Source: Streptomyces sp. ADI95-17
GTDB taxonomy: Bacteria > Actinomycetota > Actinomycetes > Streptomycetales > Streptomycetaceae
Direction: 5' to 3'
Length of the DNA stretch: 42,850 nucleotides
Assembly: GCF_003846175.1 (NCBI RefSeq)
Contig: NZ_ML123052.1
Span: 395,435-438,284 of the forward strand
Position 1 is the stretch's first letter, and each line of letters begins with the position of its first letter. Shown one piece after another: positions 15,129 to 23,465 of the stretch. A program made the translations under genes and the position numbers. The notes beneath the pieces are model-generated. The model had not been told where the DNA came from. It worked only from the letters and a program-made list of their open reading frames with translations, and searched no databases.

Positions 15129-16301
15129 ATGACGACGACCGCCATCACCAACATCGCCAGTCTGGTCACCAACGACCCCTCCCTGCGCGCGGATTCCCCC
15201 CTGGGCGCGATCCGGGACGCGGCCGTCGTCATCGAGGGCGACCGGATCGTCTGGACCGGTGAATCCAGCAAAGCACCCGCCACTGACAACGCCGTCGACG
15301 CGGGCGGCCGGGCCATGGTCCCCGGCTTCGTCGACTCCCACTCCCACCTGGTGTTCGCGGGCGACCGCACCGAGGAGTTCAACGCCCGGATGTCCGGCCG
15401 TGCCTACAGCGCGGGCGGCATCCGGACCACGGTCGCCGCCACCCGCGCCGCCACCGACGAACAGCTCGCCGCCAACGTCGCCCGCTACCTGGCCGAGGCG
15501 CTGCGCCAGGGCACCACCACCTTCGAGACCAAGTCCGGCTACGGCCTCACCGTCGAGGACGAGGCCCGCGCCCTGCGCATCGCCGCCCGGCACACCGAGG
15601 AGGTCACCTACCTCGGCGCCCACATCGTCTCCCCGGACTACGCCGACGACCCGGCCGGCTACGTCGACCTGGTCACCGGCCCGATGCTCGACGCCTGTGC
15701 CCCGTACGCCCGTTGGATCGACGTCTTCTGCGAGAAGGGCGCCTTCGACGGCGACCAGGCCCGCGCGATCCTCACCGCGGGCATGGCGAAGGGCCTGCAC
15801 CCCCGCGTCCACGCCAACCAGCTCGGCCACGGCCCCGGCGTCCAGCTGGCCGTCGAGCTCGACGCCGCCTCCGCCGACCACTGCACCCACCTCACCGACG
15901 CCGACGTCGACGCCCTGGCCCAGGGCGACACCGTCGCCACCCTGCTCCCCGGCGCCGAGTTCTCCACCCGTGCCACCTGGCCGGACGCCCGCCGCGTCCT
16001 CGACGCGGGCGCCACCGTCGCCCTCTCCACGGACTGCAACCCGGGCTCGTCGTTCACGTCGTCCATGCCCTTCTGCATCGCCCTCGCCGTACGCGACATG
16101 GGCATGACGCCGGACGAGGCCCTCTGGTCCGCCACCGCGGGCGGCGCCGCGGCCCTGCGCCGTACGGACATCGGCCGCGTCACCCCCGGCGCCCGCGCCG
16201 ACCTGATCCTTCTCGACGCCCCCAGCCACGTGCACCTCGCCTACCGGCCGGGCGTCCCGCTGGTCCACGCGGTCTGGCAGCGGGGCGAACGCGTCGTCTG
16301 A
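15129..16301 (+). CDS. hutI: imidazolonepropionase
   Basis: Hydrolyses 4-imidazolone-5-propionate to N-formimidoylglutamate, the step between HutU and HutF. The protein is 390 aa. Motifs: metal HxH in FVDSHSHLVFAGDRTEEF, family signature RMSGRAYSAGGI, GTTTFETKSGYGL, the HANQLG His, DHCTHL, and Asp in ALSTDCNPGSS. AAGGAG is present though rather far (about 13 nt) from the ATG. Last gene of the hut operon, followed by a strong hairpin terminator shared with the convergent sigma gene. Confidence 0.96.
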   Translation: MTTTAITNIASLVTNDPSLRADSPLGAIRDAAVVIEGDRIVWTGESSKAPATDNAVDAGGRAMVPGFVDSHSHLVFAGDRTEEFNARMSGRAYSAGGIRTTVAATRAATDEQLAANVARYLAEALRQGTTTFETKSGYGLTVEDEARALRIAARHTEEVTYLGAHIVSPDYADDPAGYVDLVTGPMLDACAPYARWIDVFCEKGAFDGDQARAILTAGMAKGLHPRVHANQLGHGPGVQLAVELDAASADHCTHLTDADVDALAQGDTVATLLPGAEFSTRATWPDARRVLDAGATVALSTDCNPGSSFTSSMPFCIALAVRDMGMTPDEALWSATAGGAAALRRTDIGRVTPGARADLILLDAPSHVHLAYRPGVPLVHAVWQRGERVV

Positions 16302-16349
16302 GCCATCGGCCACCGGTCACCGGGTGGTGACGGAGCGCCGGGCACGCGG

Positions 16350-16384
16350 AAGGACCCGCCTCAAGTGTCGAGGCGGGTCCTTTC
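16350..16384. terminator. bidirectional terminator between hutI and the sigma gene
   Basis: A perfect 13-bp stem, AAGGACCCGCCTC (16350-16362) with GAGGCGGGTCCTT (16370-16382), has a 7-nt loop. TTT follows on the plus strand and an A/T edge on the minus strand. It separates two convergent genes. Confidence 0.85.
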
Positions 16385-16420
16385 ACGAGGTCCCTGCGGC
16401 GGGTCGTGCGGCGTGGCCGC

Positions 16421-17440
16421 TCACTCCTCCAGGGTCAGCCCCTTGCGCAGCTTGACCAGGGTGCGGGAGAGCAGCCTCGACACATGCATCTGCGAGATGC
16501 CCAGCTCCTCGCCGATCTCCGACTGCGTCATGTTGGCGACGAACCGGAGCGAGAGGATCGTGCGGTCGCGGCGTGGCAGCGAGGCGATCAGCGGCTTCAG
16601 GGACTCGACGTACTCGATGCCTTCGAGTCCGTGGTCCTCGTAGCCGATGCGGTCCGCCAGCGCGCCCTCGTGATCGTCCTCCTCGGGCTTGGCGTCCAGC
16701 GAGCTCGCGGTGTACGCGTTGCTCGCGGCCATACCCTCGACGACCTCCTCGCGGGTGATGCCGAGGCGGTCGGCGAGCTCGCCCACGGTGGGCGATCGGT
16801 CCAGTCGCTGGGCGAGCTCGTCGCCCGCCTTGGCCAGGTCGAGCCGGAGTTCCTGGAGTCGGCGCGGGACGCGCACGGACCAGCTGGTGTCGCGGAAGAA
16901 ACGCTTTATCTCGCCGACGATGGTCGGCATCGCGAACGTCGGGAACTCCACGCCGCGGCTGAGCTCGAAGCGGTCGATCGCCTTGATCAGGCCGATGGTG
17001 CCGACCTGGACGATGTCCTCCATCGGCTCGCTGCGGGAGCGGAACCGGGAGGCGGCGAACCTGACCAGGGCCAGGTTCAGTTCGACGAGGGTATTGCGGA
17101 CGTACGAGTACTCGTGGGTGCCCTCTTCGAGGGATTCGAGCCGCTCGAAGAGCGTCTTCGACAGTGCCCTGGCGTCCAGTGGCCCCACCTCGTCGAAGGG
17201 CGGGATCTCGGGAAGTCCTTCGAGACCGTCACTCACGCCGTGGTCGAAGCCGCCGGAGTGGTCGGTGTCACTGGTGGTGCTGATGGTGCTGGTGGTACCG
17301 GTACCGGTACCGGTACCGGTACCGGTGCTGCTGCGGGTGCCGTGCTCGGCGCTCGCGGCAGGGGAGTCTGAGTGGGTCAGTCCCTGAGGACATGCTGACG
17401 TCGCGTTGTGGGGACGCGGTCCGTCGAGCCGGGGTGACAT
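16421..17440 (-). CDS. sigI: SigB/SigF-family alternative sigma factor (SigI-like)
   Basis: Group 3 sigma factor of the SigB/SigF/SigG type. From ATG 17440 (MSPRLDGPRPHN), preceded by GGAG at six bases, it is 339 aa; the frame is open to 17578. After a low-complexity N-terminus with (GT)5 comes region 2 (LVRFAASRFR, MEDIVQVGTIGLIKAIDRFE, VEFPTFAMPTIVGEIKRFFR), region 3 (WSVRVPRRLQELRL) and region 4 (RDRTILSLRFVANMTQSEIG, SQMHVSRLLSRTL). It lies divergently from a STAS antagonist and an ATPase anti-sigma factor, the arrangement I recall for S. coelicolor sigI with arsI/prsI. Partner switching by those two proteins is the likely control. The symbol rests on family and synteny. Confidence 0.88.
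   Translation of the reverse strand: MSPRLDGPRPHNATSACPQGLTHSDSPAASAEHGTRSSTGTGTGTGTGTTSTISTTSDTDHSGGFDHGVSDGLEGLPEIPPFDEVGPLDARALSKTLFERLESLEEGTHEYSYVRNTLVELNLALVRFAASRFRSRSEPMEDIVQVGTIGLIKAIDRFELSRGVEFPTFAMPTIVGEIKRFFRDTSWSVRVPRRLQELRLDLAKAGDELAQRLDRSPTVGELADRLGITREEVVEGMAASNAYTASSLDAKPEEDDHEGALADRIGYEDHGLEGIEYVESLKPLIASLPRRDRTILSLRFVANMTQSEIGEELGISQMHVSRLLSRTLVKLRKGLTLEE
17294..17323. repeat. GGTACC hexanucleotide repeat (x5) in the sigma gene
   Basis: Five consecutive GGTACC units encode alternating Gly-Thr in the unstructured N-terminus of the sigma factor (about residues 39-48). A unit gain or loss would stay in frame. Each unit is itself a palindrome. Confidence 0.9.
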
Positions 17441-17595
17441 GGTCTCCTCCATCGTTCTCGGCATATGGCTGCCGATGCCCATACGTGTTCCTGCGGTGAA
17501 GCGGCGCCTCCGAAGCCGGCCGTGTTTTGGGTGTCCTCCTACCCTTACCCGCTTCGGACGGACAGTTACAAGCGCCAATTGCCGCTATATGTCCG

Positions 17596-17617
17596 GTTTG
17601 TTGAGGTCTTCGGGTAT
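17596..17617 (+). promoter_or_regulatory. candidate stress-sigma (SigB/F-type) promoter
   Basis: GTTT (17596-17599), 12 bp, then GGGTAT (17612-17617), resembles the GTTT..GGGTAT consensus of SigB-type factors. The spacer is about 2 bp shorter than usual. It lies 107 bp upstream of the STAS gene, in a locally AT-rich patch, and could link the antagonist to the adjacent sigma factor. Confidence 0.4.
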
Positions 17618-17723
17618 CGCGTGGCGCACAGACCGCGTACTGTTTCAAGAACGTCAGAGGCAGCACATACGTATCTGCGCACACGAAGACGCGGACAGTG
17701 ACGAACGGCGAAGAGGGACGGGC

Positions 17724-18092
17724 ATGGACCGCGGGACGGTCGGCAGTGCGAACCGGGGTCGACTTCAGGTCGAGGTCCGGACCGAAGGGCGCAGCGAGGT
17801 CGTGACGCCGGTGGGTGAGCTGGATCACCACACGGCGGATCTGCTGCGGGAGCCCCTGGAGCACGCGGTCGAGCAGGGGCGGGTGCGCCTGGTGGTCGAC
17901 TGCTCGGGACTCGAATTCTGTGATTCCACCGGGCTCAATGTGCTGCTCGGTGCCCGCCTGAAGGCGGAAGCGGCCGGGGGAGGGGTCCATTTGGCCGGGA
18001 TGCTGCCGGTGGTGGCGAGGGTCTTCGAGATCACCGGGGCCGAGGCGGTCTTCACCGTCCACGACTCCCTCGAAGCGGCTCTGGACGTGTGA
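17724..18092 (+). CDS. arsI: STAS-domain anti-sigma factor antagonist (ArsI-like)
   Basis: Single STAS domain protein of 122 aa. ATG 17724 has AGAGGG at about 6 nt. The pattern VVTPVGELDHHTADLL, LVVDCSGLEFCDSTGLNVLL, GARLKAEAAGG and VVARVFEITG is that of SpoIIAA/RsbV proteins, with the phosphorylatable Ser in CDSTG (about residue 68). When unphosphorylated it should bind the ATPase anti-sigma factor encoded next and free the sigma factor. Symbol by synteny with my recollection of S. coelicolor; the biochemical role is established for the family and inferred here. Confidence 0.9.
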   Translation: MDRGTVGSANRGRLQVEVRTEGRSEVVTPVGELDHHTADLLREPLEHAVEQGRVRLVVDCSGLEFCDSTGLNVLLGARLKAEAAGGGVHLAGMLPVVARVFEITGAEAVFTVHDSLEAALDV

Positions 18093-18284
18093 CCGCGGCG
18101 CGTTTCGCGGCCCCGGGCGCCCCTCGTGTTGCCCGTGTCACGCGATCCGCGTAGACGAAGTGGGTGTTGTCACGATTCGGCCGGGCAGGAGTCATCCGGC
18201 GGAGCCGTGGGCGACCACCACACTCTGTATGTGTACCTGTAATTGTTCGATGGCGACATGGTGAATCGGTGAGGTGAAGCGCTG

Positions 18285-18806
18285 ATGAGCACCACCCGGC
18301 AGCATCCGCCGGGCGACCTCGGCCGCGAGCCGGAGGACGTCGGCGTGGACCCGCACCCGGACGCGGGCGCCGGTGCGGCCTCCCGCGAACCGGCCGAGCG
18401 GCAGTGGCTCACCCTGTCGCTGCGCGGGGTCAGCGGCATCGTGCCGACCGCCCGCGACTTCGCCCGCCAGGCGCTGCACGAATGGGGCTGGCTCCCCGCT
18501 TCGAGCGCCGACGGCCGGGCCGCCGCCGAGGACGTCCTGCTGGTCGTCTCCGAGCTGGTCACCAACGCCTGCCTGCATGCCGACGGGCCCGAGGAGATGC
18601 GTATCGCCTGCACGGCGAAGGTGCTGCGGGTGGAGGTCGCCGACGCGGGTGCGGGACAGCCCGCGCCCCGCACCCCGCACCGGGCCGGGCGGCCCGGCGG
18701 GCACGGAATGTTCATCGTGCAGCGGCTCTGCCTGGACTGGGGCGTCCTGCGGGTGCCCGGCCGGTCCGGGAAAACAGTCTGGGCGGAGCTGGCCGCCCCC
18801 GCGTAG
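18285..18806 (+). CDS. prsI: ATP-binding anti-sigma factor / serine kinase (PrsI-like)
   Basis: GHKL-type (HATPase_c_2) protein of 173 aa, related to RsbW/SpoIIAB. The N-terminal 40 residues are disordered (PDAGAGAASREPAER). The N-box is LLVVSELVTNACLHA, the G1 box VADAGAG and the G2 box GRPGGHGMFIVQRL. GAGGTGAAG precedes the ATG at a somewhat long distance. It lies 192 bp after the STAS gene; that gap includes an AT-rich patch near 18225-18260, so a second promoter is possible. Predicted to bind the sigma factor encoded across the gap and to phosphorylate the STAS partner. Confidence 0.87.
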   Translation: MSTTRQHPPGDLGREPEDVGVDPHPDAGAGAASREPAERQWLTLSLRGVSGIVPTARDFARQALHEWGWLPASSADGRAAAEDVLLVVSELVTNACLHADGPEEMRIACTAKVLRVEVADAGAGQPAPRTPHRAGRPGGHGMFIVQRLCLDWGVLRVPGRSGKTVWAELAAPA

Positions 18807-18892
18807 GACCTGTCCGGCGGACCGGGGCCGAAGAGGCCCTGGGGCCGGCCGGACCCCCGGGGGCATGCCGCCCCGTCGTTCGCAGCACCGAG

Positions 18893-18920
18893 GAGCGCGC
18901 CGGATCGGCGCGCTCTTTGT
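18893..18920 (+). terminator. intrinsic terminator after the STAS/ATPase genes
   Basis: A perfect stem of GAGCGCGCCG (18893-18902) and CGGCGCGCTC (18906-18915) around GAT is followed by TTTGT. It ends the anti-sigma transcript before the surface-protein cluster. Confidence 0.8.
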
Positions 18921-18921
18921 C

Positions 18922-18950
18922 TTCCCTCCACAAGGCGCCGGGCGTACCTT
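18922..18950 (+). promoter_or_regulatory. possible promoter of the surface-protein cluster
   Basis: TTCCCT (18922-18927), a 17-bp spacer and TACCTT (18945-18950) follow directly after the terminator and lie 83 bp upstream of the first surface gene. The -35 box is poor, so this is tentative. Confidence 0.3.
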
Positions 18951-19032
18951 GAGCGCCCGATCTGATGTGTCGTCAGGAAATTGCGTCGGTGCGAACCGGC
19001 GTGCGGCGACTTCCGGCATGAGGGGAACTCAG

Positions 19033-19710
19033 GTGTCCTACCAGAAGCGAACAGCTCTCGCGCTGGCGTCCGCGCTGGCGGGCACGGTGGTGCTGATGGC
19101 CGCGCCCGCCGCCCACGCCACGGTCGTGGACGTCGACTACAAGTGCAAGACCCCGATCGGCGACAAGAGCGCCGTGTCGCCCATCGACATCAAGAGCGTC
19201 AAGAGCGGGGGTGGCTACCGGCTCACCATGTCCTTCCAGAAGGGCGTCTCCTCCAGTCCCGTCGAACTGGGCAAGGGTGCGATGAGCCCCAGCGCGGTCA
19301 TCGAGGTGGGCGGCGCCGACTCCGGCCAGGTCCAGGTCTCCGGCGCGCCGAACTCCGCCGCCATACCCGCCAACACCCCCATCAAGATCAGTGACCTGTC
19401 GGGTACGTACACCCCGAAGAAGAGCGGCAAGGTCGACTTCACCGCCGGAGTGCTCACCATCAAGGCGCTCGGTACGACCACGACCTGCACCCCCGCCAAC
19501 AAGCCGGGACCGTCGCTTCAGCTCGATGTGACGGCCGCGGGCAACGGGCAGGGCGCCCCGGACGACAACGACGGCGGCGGGCAGCTGCCGAAGACCGGTC
19601 CGCTCGACTCGGCCGTGGCGCTCGGCACGCTGGGCGGCACGGTGCTGCTGACCGGTGCGGCCGGGGTGCTCTGGCTGACCAGGCGCGGGCAGGGGGCCGC
19701 GGGCCGATAG
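19033..19710 (+). CDS. secreted LPKTG-motif cell-wall protein
   Basis: Surface protein of 225 aa from GTG 19033, with GAGGGGAAC at good spacing; an ATG at 19018 overlaps that site. The signal peptide (1-29, KRTALALASALAGTVVLMAA, cleavage after AHA) leads to one beta-rich domain with two conserved Cys (VDYKCKTP and TTTCTP). Sub-motifs KSGGGYRLT, SPVELGKGAMSPSAVIEVGG and LSGTYTPKKSGK recur in the last protein of this cluster. The C-terminus is a full sortase signal: LPKTG (185-189), a hydrophobic helix (LGGTVLLTGAAGVLWL) and an Arg-rich tail. The protein should therefore be covalently attached to peptidoglycan. Function unknown. Confidence 0.85.
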   Translation: MSYQKRTALALASALAGTVVLMAAPAAHATVVDVDYKCKTPIGDKSAVSPIDIKSVKSGGGYRLTMSFQKGVSSSPVELGKGAMSPSAVIEVGGADSGQVQVSGAPNSAAIPANTPIKISDLSGTYTPKKSGKVDFTAGVLTIKALGTTTTCTPANKPGPSLQLDVTAAGNGQGAPDDNDGGGQLPKTGPLDSAVALGTLGGTVLLTGAAGVLWLTRRGQGAAGR

Positions 19711-19795
19711 GGGCCGTTCCTGCCGGACCGGGCCGGATCCGGAGCGACCCGGTCCCGCGATCCAGCCGCCGCCGTCACGCATCAGGGAGCCGCCC

Positions 19796-20893
19796 ATGCC
19801 GTCGCCGACCGGTCACGCCGCCCGACTCGCCCTCGCCGTACTGCTGTGCGCCCTCGCCATGACACCGGCGGCCGCCGGTGCCGTGGAGCGGACGCCGCCG
19901 CACGCCGGCGCCGCTTCATGGACGGCGCAGCCCGCGGTGAGCGGTTCCGGTACGGGCGGCAGACCGTACATCTATCTGGAGGGCCCGCCCGGCACCGTTC
20001 TCCAGGACCGGATCTCCGTCACCAACCCGGGGCGGTCCCCGGTCACCGTGCGGCTGAGCGGCGCCGACGGGTACGACGCGAAGAGCGGCGGCTCCGGAGG
20101 CAGGGGCGCCACCGGGGCCGGGCGCTGGCTGCGGACCGTCGCCGCCGAGGTGACCGTCCCGGCCCGCACCCGGGCCGATGTGCCGTTCACCGTCACGGTG
20201 CCGGCCGGTGCGACGCCCGGTGACCGCCCCGCCGCGATCGTGGTGCGCGGCGGCGACCGCACGGTGGGCGTGCCGGTCCGGCTGCGGGTCGGCGGGCCGA
20301 CGCTGGCCGCACTCACCGTCGAGGACGTCACCGTGTCCGGACGGGTCATCCACTACACGCTGGTCAACCGGGGCAACGCGGTCCTCGCCCCGCGGCTCGC
20401 GGTGCGGGCCGACGGGGTGTTCGGGACGCTGCTGCGGCGCGGGGCCCGCACCCTGCCGGTGGAGCTGCGGCCCGGACAGCGCCTCCGGCTCACCGAGCCG
20501 TGGCGGGACGTCCCCGCGCTCGACTCGGCGACCGTACGGCTGCGCGTCACGGCGGAGGGCGGAGCGCACGGCGAGGCGACGGCCCGCGCCGTCTTCGTCC
20601 CGTGGGCGCCGCTGACCGCCGGCGCACTGCTGTTCCTGGCCGGTGCGGGCGCGGGCACGTACGCGTACCGGCGCAGGCGAGCGCGCCGGCAGGAGCAACG
20701 CGACGCCGACGCCGACGCGGGTGGCGGCAGCGATGACGGCGGCGGCGATGGCGACGGCAGCAATGGCGACGGCGACGGCGACGGCGGCGATGGCGACGGC
20801 GGCGGCGATGGCGGAGAGCGGCCCGTACGGCCGCCGGGCGGTCGGCAGCACTCAGGGAGCAGGCACTTGGCGAAGGCGGGAGCGGAATCGTGA
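19796..20893 (+). CDS. secreted DUF916/WxL-interacting-like membrane-anchored protein
   Basis: Exported protein of 365 aa. It has a signal peptide (ARLALAVLLCALAMTPAAAG), then about 230 extracytoplasmic residues of Ig-like beta strands. YIYLEGPPGTVLQDRISVTN, VTVRLSG and VPARTRADVPFTVTVPAGAT fit the DUF916 (WxL-protein peptidoglycan-domain) pattern. One transmembrane helix follows (PLTAGALLFLAGAGAGTYAY), with a basic stop-transfer RRRRARR and a very Asp/Gly-rich cytoplasmic tail (GDGDGDGG repeats, about 305-340). It starts 85 nt after the LPKTG gene and overlaps the next gene by 4 nt (GTGA). In Firmicutes such proteins accompany WxL and LPXTG proteins. The family assignment is by pattern and tentative. 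Confidence 0.8.
   Translation: MPSPTGHAARLALAVLLCALAMTPAAAGAVERTPPHAGAASWTAQPAVSGSGTGGRPYIYLEGPPGTVLQDRISVTNPGRSPVTVRLSGADGYDAKSGGSGGRGATGAGRWLRTVAAEVTVPARTRADVPFTVTVPAGATPGDRPAAIVVRGGDRTVGVPVRLRVGGPTLAALTVEDVTVSGRVIHYTLVNRGNAVLAPRLAVRADGVFGTLLRRGARTLPVELRPGQRLRLTEPWRDVPALDSATVRLRVTAEGGAHGEATARAVFVPWAPLTAGALLFLAGAGAGTYAYRRRRARRQEQRDADADAGGGSDDGGGDGDGSNGDGDGDGGDGDGGGDGGERPVRPPGGRQHSGSRHLAKAGAES
20698..20820. repeat. GGCGAC-rich low-complexity tract encoding Asp/Gly repeats
   Basis: Degenerate tandem copies of GGCGAC/GGCGGC/GGCGAT encode the acidic cytoplasmic tail of the DUF916-like protein. Copy number may vary in multiples of three bases without breaking the frame. Confidence 0.7.
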
Positions 20894-22056
20894 CTGGACA
20901 GGCCGGACCGGCAGCACCCCGCAGCGGCGTTCACCGGGGGGCCACGAGGCGATTCGCCGCGCCGTTCGCGGCGCTGCTCGTGGCCCTGCTGCCCGCTCTG
21001 CTGATGCTCTCCGCGCCCGGGGCCGGCGCGGCGGACACCCGGGCGGCGGACGCGAAGCCCGTGGTCACCCTCTCCAAGCAGCAGGCGGGCAAGGGCGGCG
21101 AGATCACCGTGAAGGGCGGCGGGTGGCGGCCGAACGCGCTGCTGATGATGCTGATCTGCGGCCGGTCCACGCCGGACCGGGGCGTGATCGGCGGCACCAA
21201 CTCCTGCGCCAACGCCGAGGGCCGGGCCGTCACCACCGACGGCAAGGGCGCCTTCCGCAAGAAGATGCCGGTCGCCGAACCGCCAGTGCCCTGCCCCTGC
21301 GTGGTGCACGTCGCCACCGTCACCGGGGAACAGGCCGCGGCCGACGCCGTGTTCGTCGTCGCGGGCCACCCGCTCGCCGCGCTGCCGAAGGAGACCGGGG
21401 ACGGCCGGCTCGCGGTGCTCGCCACCACCCGGCTGGAGGGCGAGAGCGGGATCCTCACCTGGTTCGGCGCCCCGCCCGCCCGGCAACTGGTCCTCACCGT
21501 GGGCAACCTCGGCTCAACCCCCGTCAAGGACCCGGTCTTCGAGGTCGGCACCGCGCACGGCGTCTTCGCCCCGCAGTGGGAGGAGCAGCAGTGGCGCGGC
21601 ACCATCGCCTCCGGCCGCAAGGCGCAGATCAAGCTCCCGGTCGAACTGACGGCGGGCGCCCACGGCGACTACCAGATCTCGCTCAGGTACGGCGGCAAGG
21701 TGCTGGCCGAACAGCCCTGGGGGGTCGGCCGTCCCTGGGGGGTCACGCTCTTCTGGATCCTGCTGTGCCTCGTCGTACCGGCCGCCGTGTTCCGGATCGG
21801 CATGGCGGTCGTCGACAAGGTACGTCCCCGCTCCTCGCACGCCCCGGGCCGCGCCCGGCGCCGCCGCTCGCCGCGACGGGCCGGTACGACCGCGAAGGCC
21901 CCGAAGACCCCGAAGCCGCGCCGTACACGGGGGCCCGCCCAGGGCTCCACGGCCGCGCCCACCGACGGCCCGGCCTCCACCACGGCCGCGCTGCCGTGGT
22001 TCACACCCGATTCCGCACCGTCAGAGAACAGACCGACGACGAAGGGACATTCGTGA
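20890..22056 (+). CDS. secreted Ig/neocarzinostatin-like protein with C-terminal anchor
   Basis: Exported membrane protein of 388 aa from GTG 20890 (GTGA overlap with the preceding gene). A signal peptide (FAALLVALLPALLMLSAPGA) is followed by a neocarzinostatin-like beta-sandwich (about 50-155: VVTLSKQQAGKGGEITVKGG, CGRSTPDRG, PVPCPCVVHVATVTGEQAA) with four Cys. A second beta-rich domain (about 165-280: RLAVLATTRLEGESGILTWF, VLTVGNLGSTPV) follows. Then come a transmembrane helix (GVTLFWILLCLVVPAAVF) and a basic Pro/Thr-rich cytoplasmic tail (KAPKTPKPRRTRG). It sits between the DUF916-like and LAATG proteins in one transcription unit. Function unknown. Confidence 0.8.
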   Translation: MTGQAGPAAPRSGVHRGATRRFAAPFAALLVALLPALLMLSAPGAGAADTRAADAKPVVTLSKQQAGKGGEITVKGGGWRPNALLMMLICGRSTPDRGVIGGTNSCANAEGRAVTTDGKGAFRKKMPVAEPPVPCPCVVHVATVTGEQAAADAVFVVAGHPLAALPKETGDGRLAVLATTRLEGESGILTWFGAPPARQLVLTVGNLGSTPVKDPVFEVGTAHGVFAPQWEEQQWRGTIASGRKAQIKLPVELTAGAHGDYQISLRYGGKVLAEQPWGVGRPWGVTLFWILLCLVVPAAVFRIGMAVVDKVRPRSSHAPGRARRRRSPRRAGTTAKAPKTPKPRRTRGPAQGSTAAPTDGPASTTAALPWFTPDSAPSENRPTTKGHS

Positions 22057-23426
22057 GTACGCATCGCAGGACGGTCGCGGCGGGAGTCGCGATGATGCTC
22101 GGCGGCGCGGGCATGCTGCTGGCCGCGAGTCCGGCACAGGCCGCCGACGTCTCGTACGCGACGGAGTGCATTCCGCCGCCCATCTCGGGGCTGCCGGCCG
22201 TGCAGGGCACGACCAAGGTGCAGTTGACCGCGCCCGCCGAGGCCAAGGTCGGGGACACCGTCGAGGTGGTGTGGAAGACGGTCGAGGCCGCCTCCAAGAA
22301 CCCCGACATCCTCGACCTGGACAAGGACACCGTCAAGCCGACCGGCACGCTCAAACTGGGCGGCGCCGCCACCGGCACCGTGCAGATGGAAGGGCCGCGG
22401 CAGAACCCGCCGATCCCCAAGAACAGCGCCATGGTGCTGCCCGACATGAAGGGCACGCTGAAGCTGGAGAAGGCCGGTGAGATCACGCTGACGCCGGACG
22501 CGTACAAGATCAACGTCTCCAAGCCGATCTCCACGGACACCAAGTGCACCCCGAAGGAGACCGTGCAGCCGGGCGCGACCATCAAGGTCACGGACGGCGG
22601 CGGATCCACCACCGCGGGCGGTACGACGAGCGGCACCACCACCGCGGGCGGCACCACCTCCGGTACGTCCGCGGGCGGCACGACATCGGGCACGACCGCG
22701 GGCGGCACGACGTCCGGCGGCGGTGACTCCGGCGGCTCCACCTCGGGCTCCGGCGGCAGCGGCGGACAGACCGACTTCCCCGGCAAGGAGGTCTCGGTCA
22801 ACTTCACCTGTACGTCCCCGGGACCGCCCGACATCGCCTCCAAGGTGACGATCAACGCCAAGAAGAGCGGCGGGAGCTACGCCCTCACGGTCAAGACGGC
22901 CAAGGGCGTGATGGACAGCCCGGCCGCGCTGCCGGCCGGTGCGCTCAAGCCGTCCATGGACGTCACCATCGGCGGCGCGGACAAGGGCTCGGTGAAGGTC
23001 ACAGGACCGGCCAACGCCGAACCGCTGGAGCAGGGCAAGCCGGTCGACCTGGCCGACATGACCGGCACGTACAAGCCCGGCGCGTCCGGCAAGTCCACGC
23101 TCAGCCCCGGCACCCTGACGATCGATGTCACGCTGGGCGCCTCGAAGATCAACATCCCGTGCAAGGTCAAGGGCTCGGCGACCCCGTCGCTGGAGCTCGA
23201 CACCACCGCCCAGCAGGGCGGCGCCTCCGGCTCCGCCACCTCGGGCTCCACGGGCGCCGGCGGCGCCGCTGCGGCCGGTGGTACCGCCTCGGGCGGGCTG
23301 GCCGCCACCGGGGCCGAGGACAACGGCACCCTGCGTGCCCTCGGCCTGGTCGCGGGCACGGCGATCCTGCTGGGCGGCGCCGTGTTCACCTTCACCCCGT
23401 GGCGCAGGCTGCGCGGCACCAGGTGA
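22053..23426 (+). CDS. two-domain LAATG-motif cell-wall protein
   Basis: Surface protein of 457 aa from GTG 22053 (GTGA overlap). Signal peptide VAAGVAMMLGGAGMLLAASP ends at AQA. Two related beta-rich domains (about 31-175 and 245-385) are joined by a Gly/Thr/Ser linker (TTAGGTTSGTT repeats, about 185-240). The second domain closely parallels the LPKTG protein (KSGGSYALTVKTAKGV, SPAALPAGALKPSMDVTIGG, MTGTYKPGASGKST, paired Cys). The C-terminus has LAATG (416-420), a hydrophobic helix and RRLRGTR. LAXTG is the motif of class E sortases, known for the long chaplins of S. coelicolor. No sortase gene is in the window. Confidence 0.85.
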   Translation: MSTHRRTVAAGVAMMLGGAGMLLAASPAQAADVSYATECIPPPISGLPAVQGTTKVQLTAPAEAKVGDTVEVVWKTVEAASKNPDILDLDKDTVKPTGTLKLGGAATGTVQMEGPRQNPPIPKNSAMVLPDMKGTLKLEKAGEITLTPDAYKINVSKPISTDTKCTPKETVQPGATIKVTDGGGSTTAGGTTSGTTTAGGTTSGTSAGGTTSGTTAGGTTSGGGDSGGSTSGSGGSGGQTDFPGKEVSVNFTCTSPGPPDIASKVTINAKKSGGSYALTVKTAKGVMDSPAALPAGALKPSMDVTIGGADKGSVKVTGPANAEPLEQGKPVDLADMTGTYKPGASGKSTLSPGTLTIDVTLGASKINIPCKVKGSATPSLELDTTAQQGGASGSATSGSTGAGGAAAAGGTASGGLAATGAEDNGTLRALGLVAGTAILLGGAVFTFTPWRRLRGTR

Positions 23427-23465
23427 GCCGGCTCCCGTAGCGGCGGAAGGCCGTCGCGACAGCGG

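Noticed and set aside
22600..22760. Thr/Gly/Ser-rich tandem codons in the LAATG protein as a DNA repeat element or CRISPR
   Set aside because: Degenerate codons for a flexible linker; no constant repeat/spacer structure.
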